Part shown: positions 10,799 to 18,844 of the stretch, piece by piece
Layout of the letters: each line of letters starts with the position of its first letter
How positions within the stretch are numbered: the stretch's first letter is position 1
From: Planctomycetota bacterium
GTDB lineage: Bacteria > Planctomycetota > UBA1135 > UBA2386
Reading direction: 5' to 3'
Length of the DNA stretch: 26,004 nucleotides
NCBI GenBank assembly: GCA_020425885.1
Contig: JAGQRA010000519.1
Location: 1 to 26,004 of the forward strand
Translations under genes and position numbers: made by a program
The notes under the pieces: model-generated
Database searches by the model: none
What the model was told of the DNA's origin: nothing
Seen by the model: the letters and a program-made list of their open reading frames with translations, nothing else

Positions 10799-11626
10799 TT
10801 ACTGCAGCAGCTGCAGGGCGGCCTGCGGCTGCTGGTTGGCCTGCGACAAGATCGAGATCGAAGCCTGCTGCAGGATGCTGTTGCGCGTCAGCTGGGCCGT
10901 CTCGAAGGCGACGTCGACATCGCGGATGCGGCTCTCGGCGGCCGACAGCGATTCGGCGGCGACGCCGAGGTTGGCGATCGTCGACTGCAACCGGTTCTGC
11001 AGCGAGCCGAACTTGCCGCGCAGCTGCGACACCGAGTTGATGGCGCCGTCGATCTGCGCGATGGCATAGCTGGTGTCGCCGTTCGAGCCGATGTCCACCG
11101 AGGCGAGACCGAGACTGGTGGACAACGCCGGGGTCAGTGTGACGTTGAGCGAGTCGATCGACGCGGTGGTGTTGATACCGACCTGGAACGTCACCGTCGT
11201 CGACGATCCGTCCAGCAGCTTGATGCCGTTGAACTCGGTCGACTTCGCGATGCGATTGATCTCGTTGACGAGACTGTCGAACTCCTCCTTGATCGTGTTC
11301 TTGTCGGCGGTCGACGATGAGCCGTTGGCCGACTGGATCGAGAGCTCGCGCAATCGAACGAGGATGTTGCTGACCTCGTTCAGCGCGCCCTCACCGACCT
11401 GAACCAGCGAGATGCCGTCGTTGGCATTGCGGGACGCCTGATTCAGCGACCTCACCTGCGAACGCAGCCGTTCACTGATTGCGAGACCCGCGGCATCGTC
11501 TGCAGCGGTCGAGATGCGGAGACCCGTCGACAACCGTTGGAAGTTCCGGGCCAGCCGGCCGGTCACGATGGACGTGTTCCTCTGGGCGTTGATCGACGCG
11601 ATGTTGGTGTTGACTCGAAGTCCCAT
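10799..11626 (-). CDS. fliC: Flagellin
   Basis: This 275-residue flagellin consists only of the conserved N- and C-terminal helical regions (D0/D1), with a short middle and no large exposed D2/D3 domain. Seen: the N-terminus GLRVNTNIASINAQRN, LSTGLRISTAADDAAGLAIS, the NDGISLVQVGEGALNE helix, and the C-terminus SRIRDVDVAFETAQLTRNSIL ending SQANQQPQAALQLLQ. It is secreted by the flagellar type III apparatus and polymerises into the filament. ATG 11626 has a good ribosome binding site (AAAGGAAG, then AGTC). Upstream lies a near-consensus sigma-28 promoter (11697-11723). No other flagellar gene is seen nearby, so this is an isolated filament gene. It converges with lptB. Confidence 0.97.
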   Translation of the reverse strand: MGLRVNTNIASINAQRNTSIVTGRLARNFQRLSTGLRISTAADDAAGLAISERLRSQVRSLNQASRNANDGISLVQVGEGALNEVSNILVRLRELSIQSANGSSSTADKNTIKEEFDSLVNEINRIAKSTEFNGIKLLDGSSTTVTFQVGINTTASIDSLNVTLTPALSTSLGLASVDIGSNGDTSYAIAQIDGAINSVSQLRGKFGSLQNRLQSTIANLGVAAESLSAAESRIRDVDVAFETAQLTRNSILQQASISILSQANQQPQAALQLLQ

Positions 11627-11696
11627 GACTCTTCCTTTGCCTGTCTGTGATTCGCCGTCCGAAGGGCGTCGGCTTCGATCCCGACTCCCACAGCGA

Positions 11697-11723
11697 TGAT
11701 CGGCCCCTTGTCATCGGGCTTGA
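11697..11723 (-). promoter_or_regulatory. Sigma-28 (FliA-type) promoter for flagellin
   Basis: On the minus strand: TCAA (11723-11720), exactly 15 bases, then GCCGATCA (11704-11697). The consensus is TAAA-N15-GCCGATAA. The expected transcript start is near 11690, giving a leader of about 65 bases. This implies late, flagellar-checkpoint-controlled expression of flagellin. Confidence 0.8.
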
Positions 11724-11885
11724 GTGACAACCTGCGGATTCCTCACCTGACGACGGCTCGCACGGTCCCATGGCATGCGGCGGATGGCCGCGGAAACGGG
11801 CCGCTCGACGCGCGCGTCAGGATCGGCAAACGTCGATGCCATGGCGACATCGAGCGGGCCCGGAGCTCGGCGCGCGGCCGGCGGC

Positions 11886-12962
11886 TCAGCTCGACCGCGT
11901 GCCGCTCGCGGGCTCTTCCTGATCGGCCCGCGGGGAGTGATGCAGCTGGGCATCCTCGGCGCTGATCAGGTGCGCGGCGTGCAGGTCGTGCAGCGCGGCC
12001 CTGGTCGTCTGCATGCCGATGCCGCGATAGCGGCTCATGATGGCGAGCAGATCCTGGAACTGACCCTTGCGGATGGTCGAACGTACCACCGGGCTGGCGA
12101 TCAGCACCTCGACCACGGCGACGCGCCCGGGCCGGTGCGCGCGCGGCAGCAGGTACTGCGCCGTGACGCCGCGCAGCACACGGGACATCCTGGTCCGCAA
12201 CCGCGCGCGACGCTCGGGCTGAACGCCGATCACCAGCTCGCTGAGCGCGCCGACGACCGAACCGGATTCGACCCCGCACAGGACGAGACACCCGGCCTCG
12301 GCCGCCGTCACGGCCGCGTCGAGCACCGCCTCGCCCTGCAGCTCGCTGACGACGATGGTGTCGGCCCCCGTGGCCATCGCCTGGCGGATGCCCTCGGCCG
12401 CCCCGGCCACGTGCCGGCCGACCTCCTGCTGGTGCACGAGGGCTTTGGACGTGCCGTGCACGAACTCGATCGAGTCCTCGATCGTCACGATGTGGCGTCC
12501 CTCGTCCTCGCCCAGCATCTTGACGAGCGCGGCGAGGGTCGTCGATCGACCCGAACCGAAGAAGCCGGCGACGAGCACCAGACCTGACCGATGCTGGACC
12601 AGGCCGCCCACCTGCTCGGGCAGATCCAGCTTCTGCAGCGACGGCACGGAGTCGGGCAACGATCGGAACGTGATCGCGCGCTGGCGGGCACAATCGGCGA
12701 CGCTGACGCGGTAGCGGCTGCCGTCCCGCCCCATGTAGAGGACCTCGACCTGGCCACGCGCGGCGAGCGTCTGGCGATGGTCGGCGAACAGGAGATCGCG
12801 CACGAACTCGTCGACCTCCGCGGCCGTGATGCGCTGGGCATCGAGCTCGACCAGCCGGCGCTGAACGCGGACGCACGGCGGCCGGCCGGCCACGAGGTGC
12901 ATCGTCATGGCACCGATGCGGTGCATCGCCGACAGACTGGCTTCGAATCGTGTGTGCTCCAT
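11886..12962 (-). CDS. PilT-like protein with degenerate ATP-binding site
   Basis: This 358-residue protein is of the PilT/PilU (type IV pilus retraction) type. Seen: a PilT-style N-terminal domain, GLVLVAGFFGSGRSTTLAAL (Walker A, 133-141), IEDSIEFVH (the aspartate box, canonical IEDPIE), VHQQEVG, and a region aligned with the Walker B helix (DTIVVSELQGEAVLDAAVTA). Key changes: the Walker A lysine is arginine (R139), the usual GEMRD reads SELQG, and the LHTNSA-like histidine motif reads GVESGSV. ATP hydrolysis is therefore doubtful, and a regulatory or structural role is more likely. The start at 12962 lies one base after the upstream gene's stop (TGA-C-ATG), so the two are translationally coupled. 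It is the last gene of the operon. Confidence 0.85.
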   Translation of the reverse strand: MEHTRFEASLSAMHRIGAMTMHLVAGRPPCVRVQRRLVELDAQRITAAEVDEFVRDLLFADHRQTLAARGQVEVLYMGRDGSRYRVSVADCARQRAITFRSLPDSVPSLQKLDLPEQVGGLVQHRSGLVLVAGFFGSGRSTTLAALVKMLGEDEGRHIVTIEDSIEFVHGTSKALVHQQEVGRHVAGAAEGIRQAMATGADTIVVSELQGEAVLDAAVTAAEAGCLVLCGVESGSVVGALSELVIGVQPERRARLRTRMSRVLRGVTAQYLLPRAHRPGRVAVVEVLIASPVVRSTIRKGQFQDLLAIMSRYRGIGMQTTRAALHDLHAAHLISAEDAQLHHSPRADQEEPASGTRSS

Positions 12963-12963
12963 G

Positions 12964-14253
12964 TCAGTTCTCCGACGTCGCGAGGCCTCGCGTCCGCTCC
13001 AGCAACCACGCCTTCTCGTCGGCCCGAGCGAACGCGTCCTCGAGCCTGACCGCGCCCGAGGTGACGAGCTCGAGCATGCTGTGATCGAGCGAATGGCCGC
13101 AGCTGCCGCCGCTCATCCGCATCATCAGCGAGATGTTGCCGAGCTCGCCGCCGCGCAACGCGTCGCGAACGGGATCATCGGGGAGCAGCAGCTCGGTCGC
13201 GGTGACCGCCTCGGTGCCGTCGCTGTGCGGCAAGCTGTGGCGGACCAGCAGCGCACGCAGCACGTTGGCCAGCGACGCGCGGACGCGCGGCACGTCGTAG
13301 ACCGCGTAGAAGTCCAGGATGCGGGAGATCGCCGCGATCACGCTGGTCGCGCCGATGTAGCCGATGACCAGTCGCCCGTCTTCGGCCGCGCGCAGCGCCA
13401 CCTCGAAGGTCGCCACCTCGCCGACGTCGGCGATGACGAGCACGTCGGGATCCTCCGTGACCGCGCTGCGCACGGCGTGCGCGCGACTTGCGGCATCCTT
13501 GCCGAGCCGACGTCGCCCGAGCAGCGCCGGTGTCTCGGGCAGGACCAGCTCCTCGTCGTCGACGACGATGACATGCGTGCCCGGATCGGTCGCGCTCGCC
13601 ACGGTCAGCGCCGTCAGCACCTCGGCCCGGCGGGTGCCGCACTCACCGGCAACGAGGATGAGGCCCCGACCCTCGGTCACGAGTTCGATCAGCCGTTCGG
13701 GCAGACCGATCGTGCAGTTGTCGATCTCATCGGCGACGAAGGTGAGCGAGACCGCGACTCCTTCGAAGTGCCGGAAGGCCCTGGCCGTCCCGCGGCCGTG
13801 CCTGGCATGACGCCACGCCCGGGTGACGCACTTGCGCTCGGCGGCCTCCTCGAGCACCTGAGCGCCGAGGACCTCCCGTGCGAAGTCCCAGACCTCGGGC
13901 CCCGAAACGACAGCGTCGGTGAGGTCGCGCCATTTGCCTGCGACCCGGATCCGGACCTTGCGGCCCTCACTGACGATCATCTCCGATGCACCGTTGGCCT
14001 GCGCCGACTGCAGCAGCGATTCGCTCATGGCATCTGCAGGTGCGGACTTCAGCGCGCGTTCCGCGCTTCGGGCCTGCTGTAGCTCGAGGACCCGCTTCAA
14101 CGCCTCGGCATCGACCGCCCCCTGTTCGACCAGGATCTGGCCGATGGGGCGAACCGAGCCCGTCAATGCCTGCAGCGAAAGGCATCGTTCGAGATCCGCT
14201 TCGCTGATGAGTCCACTCTCGAGCAGAATGCTCCCGAGTCGCGTGTCTTCCAT
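12964..14253 (-). CDS. MshEN-domain protein with degenerate PilT-like ATPase domain
   Basis: In this 429-residue protein, residues 5-60 hold two short repeats of the GspE/MshE N-terminal type (RLGSILLESGLISEADLERC and PIGQILVEQGAVDAEALKRV), a module that in MshE binds cyclic di-GMP. Residues ~75-420 follow PilT: EMIVSEGRKVRIRVAGKWR, LILVAGECGTRRAE, DPDVLVIADVGEVATFEVAL, RAAEDGRLVI, and a C-terminal SLDHSMLELVTSGAVRLEDA helix that matches PilT. The Walker A reads GECGTRRA (203-210), so the P-loop glycine, lysine and Ser/Thr pattern is lost, and the catalytic glutamate and histidine boxes are also unrecognisable. It is probably a pseudo-ATPase. ATG 14253 has AAGGAA as ribosome binding site. It pairs with the second degenerate PilT one base downstream. 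Confidence 0.83.
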   Translation of the reverse strand: MEDTRLGSILLESGLISEADLERCLSLQALTGSVRPIGQILVEQGAVDAEALKRVLELQQARSAERALKSAPADAMSESLLQSAQANGASEMIVSEGRKVRIRVAGKWRDLTDAVVSGPEVWDFAREVLGAQVLEEAAERKCVTRAWRHARHGRGTARAFRHFEGVAVSLTFVADEIDNCTIGLPERLIELVTEGRGLILVAGECGTRRAEVLTALTVASATDPGTHVIVVDDEELVLPETPALLGRRRLGKDAASRAHAVRSAVTEDPDVLVIADVGEVATFEVALRAAEDGRLVIGYIGATSVIAAISRILDFYAVYDVPRVRASLANVLRALLVRHSLPHSDGTEAVTATELLLPDDPVRDALRGGELGNISLMMRMSGGSCGHSLDHSMLELVTSGAVRLEDAFARADEKAWLLERTRGLATSEN

Positions 14254-14280
14254 TCAGTTCCTTGCCTGTTACGCCCTGCC

Positions 14281-14309
14281 CATCGGACAGTCGACTTCCC
14301 GGGCTTGAG
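14281..14309 (-). promoter_or_regulatory. Weak sigma-28-like element before the PilT-like operon
   Basis: The minus strand reads CTCAAGC, 16 bases, then CCGATG. The flagellin leader shares the CTCAAGCCCG block, the CCGAT block (two bases closer there) and ACAGGCAA(A)GGAA just before the start codon. The wider spacing makes sigma-28 recognition uncertain. Confidence 0.3.
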
Positions 14310-14349
14310 GTCATCGGCGGCCCAGGTGCCGCTTTGAAGACCCCCCGGC

Positions 14350-14880
14350 TCAGCGCAACCGCTCGATTGCGGCCGCGGCGAGTTCGGCAGCGAGCCGGTT
14401 GGGAACGAGCCTGCTCTGGGCAGCGACCTGGCGCCACAAGACACGGGCTCGGTCGCGCTCGCCGGCAGCCTCTGCCCGGGTCGCCAGGTCGAAGTTGCCG
14501 AGCAGAGGATCGCCCAGGTCGAAGTACTCCGGCCGCATTCCCTCGGGCAGCTGGATCGCATCGCGCCCGCCGAGCCGCAGCGAGGCAAGCCGATGGGCCT
14601 CACGATCTTCGAGGGCCACTGCGGCGAGCAGTCCGATCCACTGCGGGCCCGGATCGGGGCTCGAAGCACCGCCGCGAACCAGGGCAGCGAGCACACGCCG
14701 GCGCTCGTCCCCGTCGAGATCGCCGTCGGCCAGCTGACGGACCGCCTCGGTCAATCCGGGTTCGGCGAATCGGTCCCAGGCGGCAACGGCCAGGACGATG
14801 CTCAACAGCAGCCCGAAGGCCGCCAACGGCCAAGTGACGACCCGTTCTCGGGGCGATCGTTCCAAGGGCTGGCCTGCCAT
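14350..14880 (-). CDS. Hypothetical single-span membrane protein
   Basis: A 176-residue protein I do not recognise. A short basic N-terminus (PRERVVT) precedes one membrane helix (WPLAAFGLLLSIVLAVAAW, about residues 17-35). The rest should lie outside the cytoplasm. It is helical and alanine/arginine/leucine-rich, with a TPR-like look near the end (LATRAEAAGERDRARVLWRQ and ELAAAAIERL). The start ATG 14880 has only a weak ribosome binding site. It ends 96 bases before the MshEN/PilT-like gene on the same strand, so it may lead that operon and act as a membrane anchor for the two PilT-like proteins (inference). It is divergent from the gene at 15111. Confidence 0.6.
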   Translation of the reverse strand: MAGQPLERSPRERVVTWPLAAFGLLLSIVLAVAAWDRFAEPGLTEAVRQLADGDLDGDERRRVLAALVRGGASSPDPGPQWIGLLAAVALEDREAHRLASLRLGGRDAIQLPEGMRPEYFDLGDPLLGNFDLATRAEAAGERDRARVLWRQVAAQSRLVPNRLAAELAAAAIERLR

Positions 14881-14949
14881 GTGACGAACAATGTCGGCCG
14901 TGTCGGGTCGCCGTCAATGTCAGTTCCGTGAGCCCTCATTGGGCGCAGG

Positions 14950-14978
14950 CTTCCGAGATGAAAAAAACGTGCTATGAT
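14950..14978 (+). promoter_or_regulatory. Candidate sigma-70 promoter for the gene at 15111
   Basis: TATGAT at 14973-14978 follows an A-rich stretch (AAAAAAA, unusual here). CTTCCG at 14950-14955 lies 17 bases upstream as a weak -35 candidate. It implies a leader of about 125 bases before ATG 15111. Confidence 0.5.
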
Positions 14979-15110
14979 CGCCGTTTTGCCACAATCCCCC
15001 GGCTGCAAACCCCACTTCGGCGCCTTGGCATCGCTGCATACCGCGTCGGAGAAACAGCTTGCGTCGTCGCCTCCGCCGCCCGGAACCTGATCGCAGCCAA
15101 CCAGACCCCA

Positions 15111-15764
15111 ATGGCACCCAAAGTCCTACCCAAGTCCAAGAGCAGGCCCAAGGCCGCCACCACCAAGAAGGCTGCGACCAAGTCTGCCGACCGCAAGGCC
15201 GCCAGTCGCAAGGCCCCGAAATCGACCGCCCGCAAGTCGGCCGCTCCTGCCACGCCGACCCGATCCAGCAAGCCGGTGGCCCTGAAGGCCAAGCAGGCCC
15301 CGGTGTTCGTGCCGCGGGCGATGGCGCCCATCGACGATGACGACGACCTGCTGGCCCATGGCGGTGGCGGCGGCGGTTTCGGTCGCTGTGGTGGCCGCCC
15401 GCTGTCCAGCCAGCTCGAGCAGAGCCTCTGCAACTGGCTCGGCATGGCCGGCATCGTGCACAGCCATTCGCCGCGCCACTACGAAGTCCGCTACGAGCAG
15501 GAGGGCAGGGTCGCCGCCTACGCCCCGCAGATCGTGCTGCGCGGCCGCGGCCGCGAGGGCAAGAGCGTGGTCATCGAGGCCGTCGAGGACCCCAATTCGC
15601 CGATCCTGCGCAAGATCATCGCCTTCCGCGGCCAGTACGGTCAGGAGTTCTACGTGATCGTGGTCGCCACCGACGAGATCCTCGACGAACTGCCGCTCGC
15701 GGCCTACGACGAGTCCTGCTCGACGACCAACGTCAACACGCTGATCGCCCGCCTGGCTGAGTAG
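15111..15764 (+). CDS. Lysine-rich-tailed protein with possible degenerate nuclease-like domain
   Basis: This 217-residue protein is not a family I recognise for certain. Residues 1-70 are a low-complexity, strongly basic tail (Lys/Ala/Ser/Pro/Arg, such as KSKSRPKAATTKKAATKSAD) like histone H1-type bacterial tails, suggesting nucleic-acid binding. An acidic patch (IDDDDD, 74-79) and a glycine run (84-89) link it to a folded domain (98-217): LEQSLCNWLGMAGIVHSHSP, YAPQIVLRGR, SVVIEAVEDPNSPILRKIIA and QEFYVIVVAT. The beta-hairpin, core-strand and helix order recalls PD-(D/E)xK nucleases, but the motif reads PQ (139-140) and EAV (156-158), so it would be inactive. ATG 15111 is the only good start after the TATGAT promoter. 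It is transcribed upstream of the long GreA-type gene, and a shared role is possible but unproven. Confidence 0.7.
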   Translation: MAPKVLPKSKSRPKAATTKKAATKSADRKAASRKAPKSTARKSAAPATPTRSSKPVALKAKQAPVFVPRAMAPIDDDDDLLAHGGGGGGFGRCGGRPLSSQLEQSLCNWLGMAGIVHSHSPRHYEVRYEQEGRVAAYAPQIVLRGRGREGKSVVIEAVEDPNSPILRKIIAFRGQYGQEFYVIVVATDEILDELPLAAYDESCSTTNVNTLIARLAE

Positions 15765-15914
15765 TCCGCCGCGATCGGCGGCACGGCTTCCAGGGCGATC
15801 GGTGCGCGCACACGACGAGCGCCTTCGTGGGCAGTCCGGGGTAGAAGCGAGCCCGTGGTAGGGGTATGGTGCCTGCCCCGTTTTCCGCTCTACCACCAGC
15901 TCCAGGCCCTGATT

Positions 15915-18095
15915 TTGACGCAAGACCTCGTCCATCTCGCGCGTTCCCTCAAACTCGATGAACTGGAGGCCGAGTGGGCCAAGGCAGCCGAGTCGCCCGA
16001 CGCCGCCAGGGCCGACGATTACGCCGCCGCGATCGATCACCTCTGTGATCACGACATGACGAGCAAGGCACTGAGCCTCGCGAGCACGATGATCGAAGCC
16101 CTGGCCGGCGCCGGAGCGAACCAGGCAGCCATGGAACTCGGCTTCCGCGTCGTGCGCCGCAACGCGCACTACGAGGCGTTGACGAGGCTCATCGGCGACC
16201 TGATCAAGGGGCACTACGGCGACGAGTCATGGTACGCCGTGCTGGAGTCACGCGCCGGCCTCAGCTCCGGCTCGACGGCGCCGGCCATCGTCGAGTTCGA
16301 TCGCCTGCGCCGCTACACCAAGGGCCACGTCGTCTACCACGCCGCCGGCTGGGGCGAGGGCCAGGTCGAGGAGTTCGACGCCGCGAATCAGGAGATCACG
16401 GTTCATTTCGCCACCGGTCGCCGCTCCGCGTTCCCGCTCGAGACCCTGCTGACCAGCTTCAAGCCGCTCGATGCGACCGATCTGCGCGCCATGAAGCTGC
16501 AGCAGATGGAGCAGCTGCGCGACGAGGCCAAGAACGAACCGACGATGCTGATCCGCCGCGCCGCGGCGCTGTATCGCGGCACCATCACCAGTCAGCAGGT
16601 GAAGAACGAACTCGCCGGCTCGATCATCGCCGACAAGTCGTGGGCGACCTATTGGAAGCGGGCGCGCTCGGCCGCGACCAAGGATCCGTGGCTCAAGGTC
16701 GAGGGCTCGACGACGCGGCCGGTGTTCGTGCTCCGCACCAAGCCGGTCGGGGTGGTCGAGGAGGCCACGGCGGCCCTGCACCATCAGAACGATCTCGGCC
16801 AGCGCATCGGTGTGCTGCGCGAGTACCTCGCCCGCGGCCAGGACACCGAGGTCCGCACCCAGATCCTCGACCTGGCGTTGAAGGTCGTCGAACAGGCCAT
16901 GGCCGAGGACCAGGCGACCCACGCCCACATCCTCGACGGCCTCCTGTTCCTCGAAGAACACGGACGCCAGGCCTCGATCCCGGCCGCACAGGAGGTCCGC
17001 GCGCTGCTGCAACGCGAGGATGGCTCGCTCGATCCCGACGCCATCGACCGCCTCGCGACGCAGGAGTCGCGCGAGCACTGCGTGGCGCTGCTCCCGGCCG
17101 CGCTCGGCGAGAACTGGGTCGAACAGTGCGCGGCGAACTGGACCGGCTGGCCCAACTCGGTCGCGGAGGTGCTCGTCGACCAGATCGTCGCCAACGGCCA
17201 GGCCCTGCAGCTGCTGCCGGCCTGGACGCGCATCGCGCCGTATCCGCGCCGCTACCCGCTCCACCTCTACCTGCTCGGTCGTCTCTATGCCGAAGGCGCC
17301 TTCGGCGACGACCCTGACCGCCCCGACCCGGTCACCGTCGGTCGCGTGCTGCTCCACCTCGGCCGCATCCTCAACGAAGACCGCAAGAAGAACCTGCTGC
17401 ACAGCCGTCTGCTCAGTCGCCTGACGAGCCTGCTCTGCGGCAAGCGCGGCCTGCTTCACCTCGCCCTCGACGGCATCAGCCGCGAGGACATCGCCCACTA
17501 TCACGGCATCCTCCGCCGCGCCGGCGAGGACTTCTCGCCCGAGATCTCCGACACCGTCGACCGCGTGATCCTCAGCACCTATCCGGACATCATCGCCGAG
17601 CCGGAGATCCCGTTCTGGGAGAAGGAGAACATCTTCACCACGGCCGATGGCCTGCGTCGCATCAAGGAGGAATACCGCATCCTGGTCGACGAGAAGATCC
17701 CCACCAACAGCAAGGCCATCGGCGCCGCGGCATCGCTCGGTGACCTGAGCGAGAACAGCGAGTGGGAATCGGCGATGGAAGAGCAGCGCAACCTCACCTC
17801 GCGGGCCCAGGAGATGGACCGCGACATCCGCAGCGCCCGCCTGATCGAGGACCAGGACATCCCCGAAGGCATCGTCACGCCGGGCACCGAGGTGACGATC
17901 GCCAACGACAGCGACGGCGCGGTCAAGACCTACCGCGTGCTCGGCCCGTGGGACTCGACGGACGACGTCACCGTGAACTACAAGGCCCCCGTCGCGCAGA
18001 GCCTGCTCGGCAAGTCGGTCGGCGACACCGCCGAGATCCCGACGGCGAGCGGCCCGGCCATGATCACGATCCAGGCCATCGAGCGCATCGTCTGA
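15915..18095 (+). CDS. greA: Long GreA-type transcript-cleavage/elongation factor
   Basis: About 726 residues, against ~158 for normal GreA. The last ~170 residues are GreA: a coiled coil (LRRIKEEYRILVDEKIPTNS) whose tip GDLSENSEWESAMEEQ keeps the two acidic residues (D610, E613) that hold the RNA polymerase cleavage Mg2+, then the FKBP-like domain (VTPGTEVTI, LLGKSVGDTAEI). Residues ~137-185 form an SH3/CarD-like beta module (GHVVYHAAGWGEGQVEEFDA). The rest is alpha-helical and TPR-like. Chlamydial GreA has the same great length, which fits a PVC-lineage form. TTG 15915 is preferred because the longer start, GTG 15855, overlaps a TATGGT -10-like element (15865-15870) and adds an atypical N-terminus. 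It rescues backtracked RNA polymerase. The long extension's role is unknown. Confidence 0.88.
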   Translation: MTQDLVHLARSLKLDELEAEWAKAAESPDAARADDYAAAIDHLCDHDMTSKALSLASTMIEALAGAGANQAAMELGFRVVRRNAHYEALTRLIGDLIKGHYGDESWYAVLESRAGLSSGSTAPAIVEFDRLRRYTKGHVVYHAAGWGEGQVEEFDAANQEITVHFATGRRSAFPLETLLTSFKPLDATDLRAMKLQQMEQLRDEAKNEPTMLIRRAAALYRGTITSQQVKNELAGSIIADKSWATYWKRARSAATKDPWLKVEGSTTRPVFVLRTKPVGVVEEATAALHHQNDLGQRIGVLREYLARGQDTEVRTQILDLALKVVEQAMAEDQATHAHILDGLLFLEEHGRQASIPAAQEVRALLQREDGSLDPDAIDRLATQESREHCVALLPAALGENWVEQCAANWTGWPNSVAEVLVDQIVANGQALQLLPAWTRIAPYPRRYPLHLYLLGRLYAEGAFGDDPDRPDPVTVGRVLLHLGRILNEDRKKNLLHSRLLSRLTSLLCGKRGLLHLALDGISREDIAHYHGILRRAGEDFSPEISDTVDRVILSTYPDIIAEPEIPFWEKENIFTTADGLRRIKEEYRILVDEKIPTNSKAIGAAASLGDLSENSEWESAMEEQRNLTSRAQEMDRDIRSARLIEDQDIPEGIVTPGTEVTIANDSDGAVKTYRVLGPWDSTDDVTVNYKAPVAQSLLGKSVGDTAEIPTASGPAMITIQAIERIV

Positions 18096-18132
18096 AAGCG
18101 GACGGCGGACGCCCCGCGTTGAATCAAGCCAA

Positions 18133-18834
18133 GTGCCGAACAGCGACTTCTGCATCGATCTCGGCTCTGGCCAACGCATCGTCGGCGAACAGCTCGCCGG
18201 CGCGTCCCCCGGCTACCTCTTCCTGCACGGGCTGGGCTCGTCACGGGTCGGCGAGAAGAGCGATTCGCTGCTGCGATGGGCGCGGCACCACGGTCGGGCC
18301 TGCACCCGCTGCGACTTCCGCGGCCACGGCGAATCGACCGGAACGATCGGCGAGGTCACGATCGGCGACCTGATCGACGACACCGTCCGCATGCTGCAAC
18401 GTATCGGCCCGGCCGTCGTGGTCGGCTCGAGCCTCGGCGGAATGATCGGCGCCTTCGCCGCGGCGCGGCATCCCGAGCTCGTCACCGCCCTCGCCCTGAT
18501 CGCGCCGGCCTTCGGCTTCCTGCACCGACTCGAGCGCACCGTCGACGCCGAGGGGCGGCTGTGGACCTCCGACGGCCGCAGCTTCGTGCTGGCGCAGAAC
18601 GTCATCGACGAGGCCCGCACCTTCGACGAGCGCGGACTGCCGCAGAGGCTCGACCTGCCGATCCTGATCGTCCACGGCGATGCCGACGAGGTCGTCCCGC
18701 ACGCACGCAGCGCGCGCTTCTTCGCCAACCTGCCACACGCCGACAAGGAGCTCTGGATCGTGCCCGGCGGCGACCACCGCCTGCACGCGGTGACGGAGTC
18801 CATCTGGCAACGGCTCGACGCTCTCGTCGGATAG
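18133..18834 (+). CDS. Alpha/beta hydrolase (ABHD10/thioesterase-like)
   Basis: This 233-residue cytoplasmic hydrolase has an oxyanion strand YLFLHGLGSSRVGEKS, a nucleophile elbow GSSLGG (S100), an acid residue in HGDADEVVP and the catalytic histidine in GGDHRLH. The compact size, the FLHGLGSS-(x)-GEKS pattern and CDFRGHGES resemble ABHD10-type acyl-protein thioesterases and small carboxylesterases. The substrate cannot be told. GTG 18133 is the start, with no clear ribosome binding site. It lies 37 bases after greA and 10 bases before the PLP enzyme, so it is likely co-transcribed with the latter. Confidence 0.87.
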   Translation: MPNSDFCIDLGSGQRIVGEQLAGASPGYLFLHGLGSSRVGEKSDSLLRWARHHGRACTRCDFRGHGESTGTIGEVTIGDLIDDTVRMLQRIGPAVVVGSSLGGMIGAFAAARHPELVTALALIAPAFGFLHRLERTVDAEGRLWTSDGRSFVLAQNVIDEARTFDERGLPQRLDLPILIVHGDADEVVPHARSARFFANLPHADKELWIVPGGDHRLHAVTESIWQRLDALVG

Positions 18835-18844
18835 GCTCGGCCGC

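Noticed and set aside
11743..12876. 377-codon minus-strand frame overlapping the PilT-like gene
   Set aside because: It lies on the same strand in another frame, is arginine-rich and has no domain. The frame at 11886-12962 carries all the PilT motifs.
15337..15400. GGC/GGT-rich run as a possible repeat element
   Set aside because: It is just the codons of the glycine linker inside the 15111 gene.
16248..18179. 643-codon minus-strand frame opposite the GreA-type gene
   Set aside because: The low-complexity composition and exact overlap with a well-supported coding gene mark it as a shadow.
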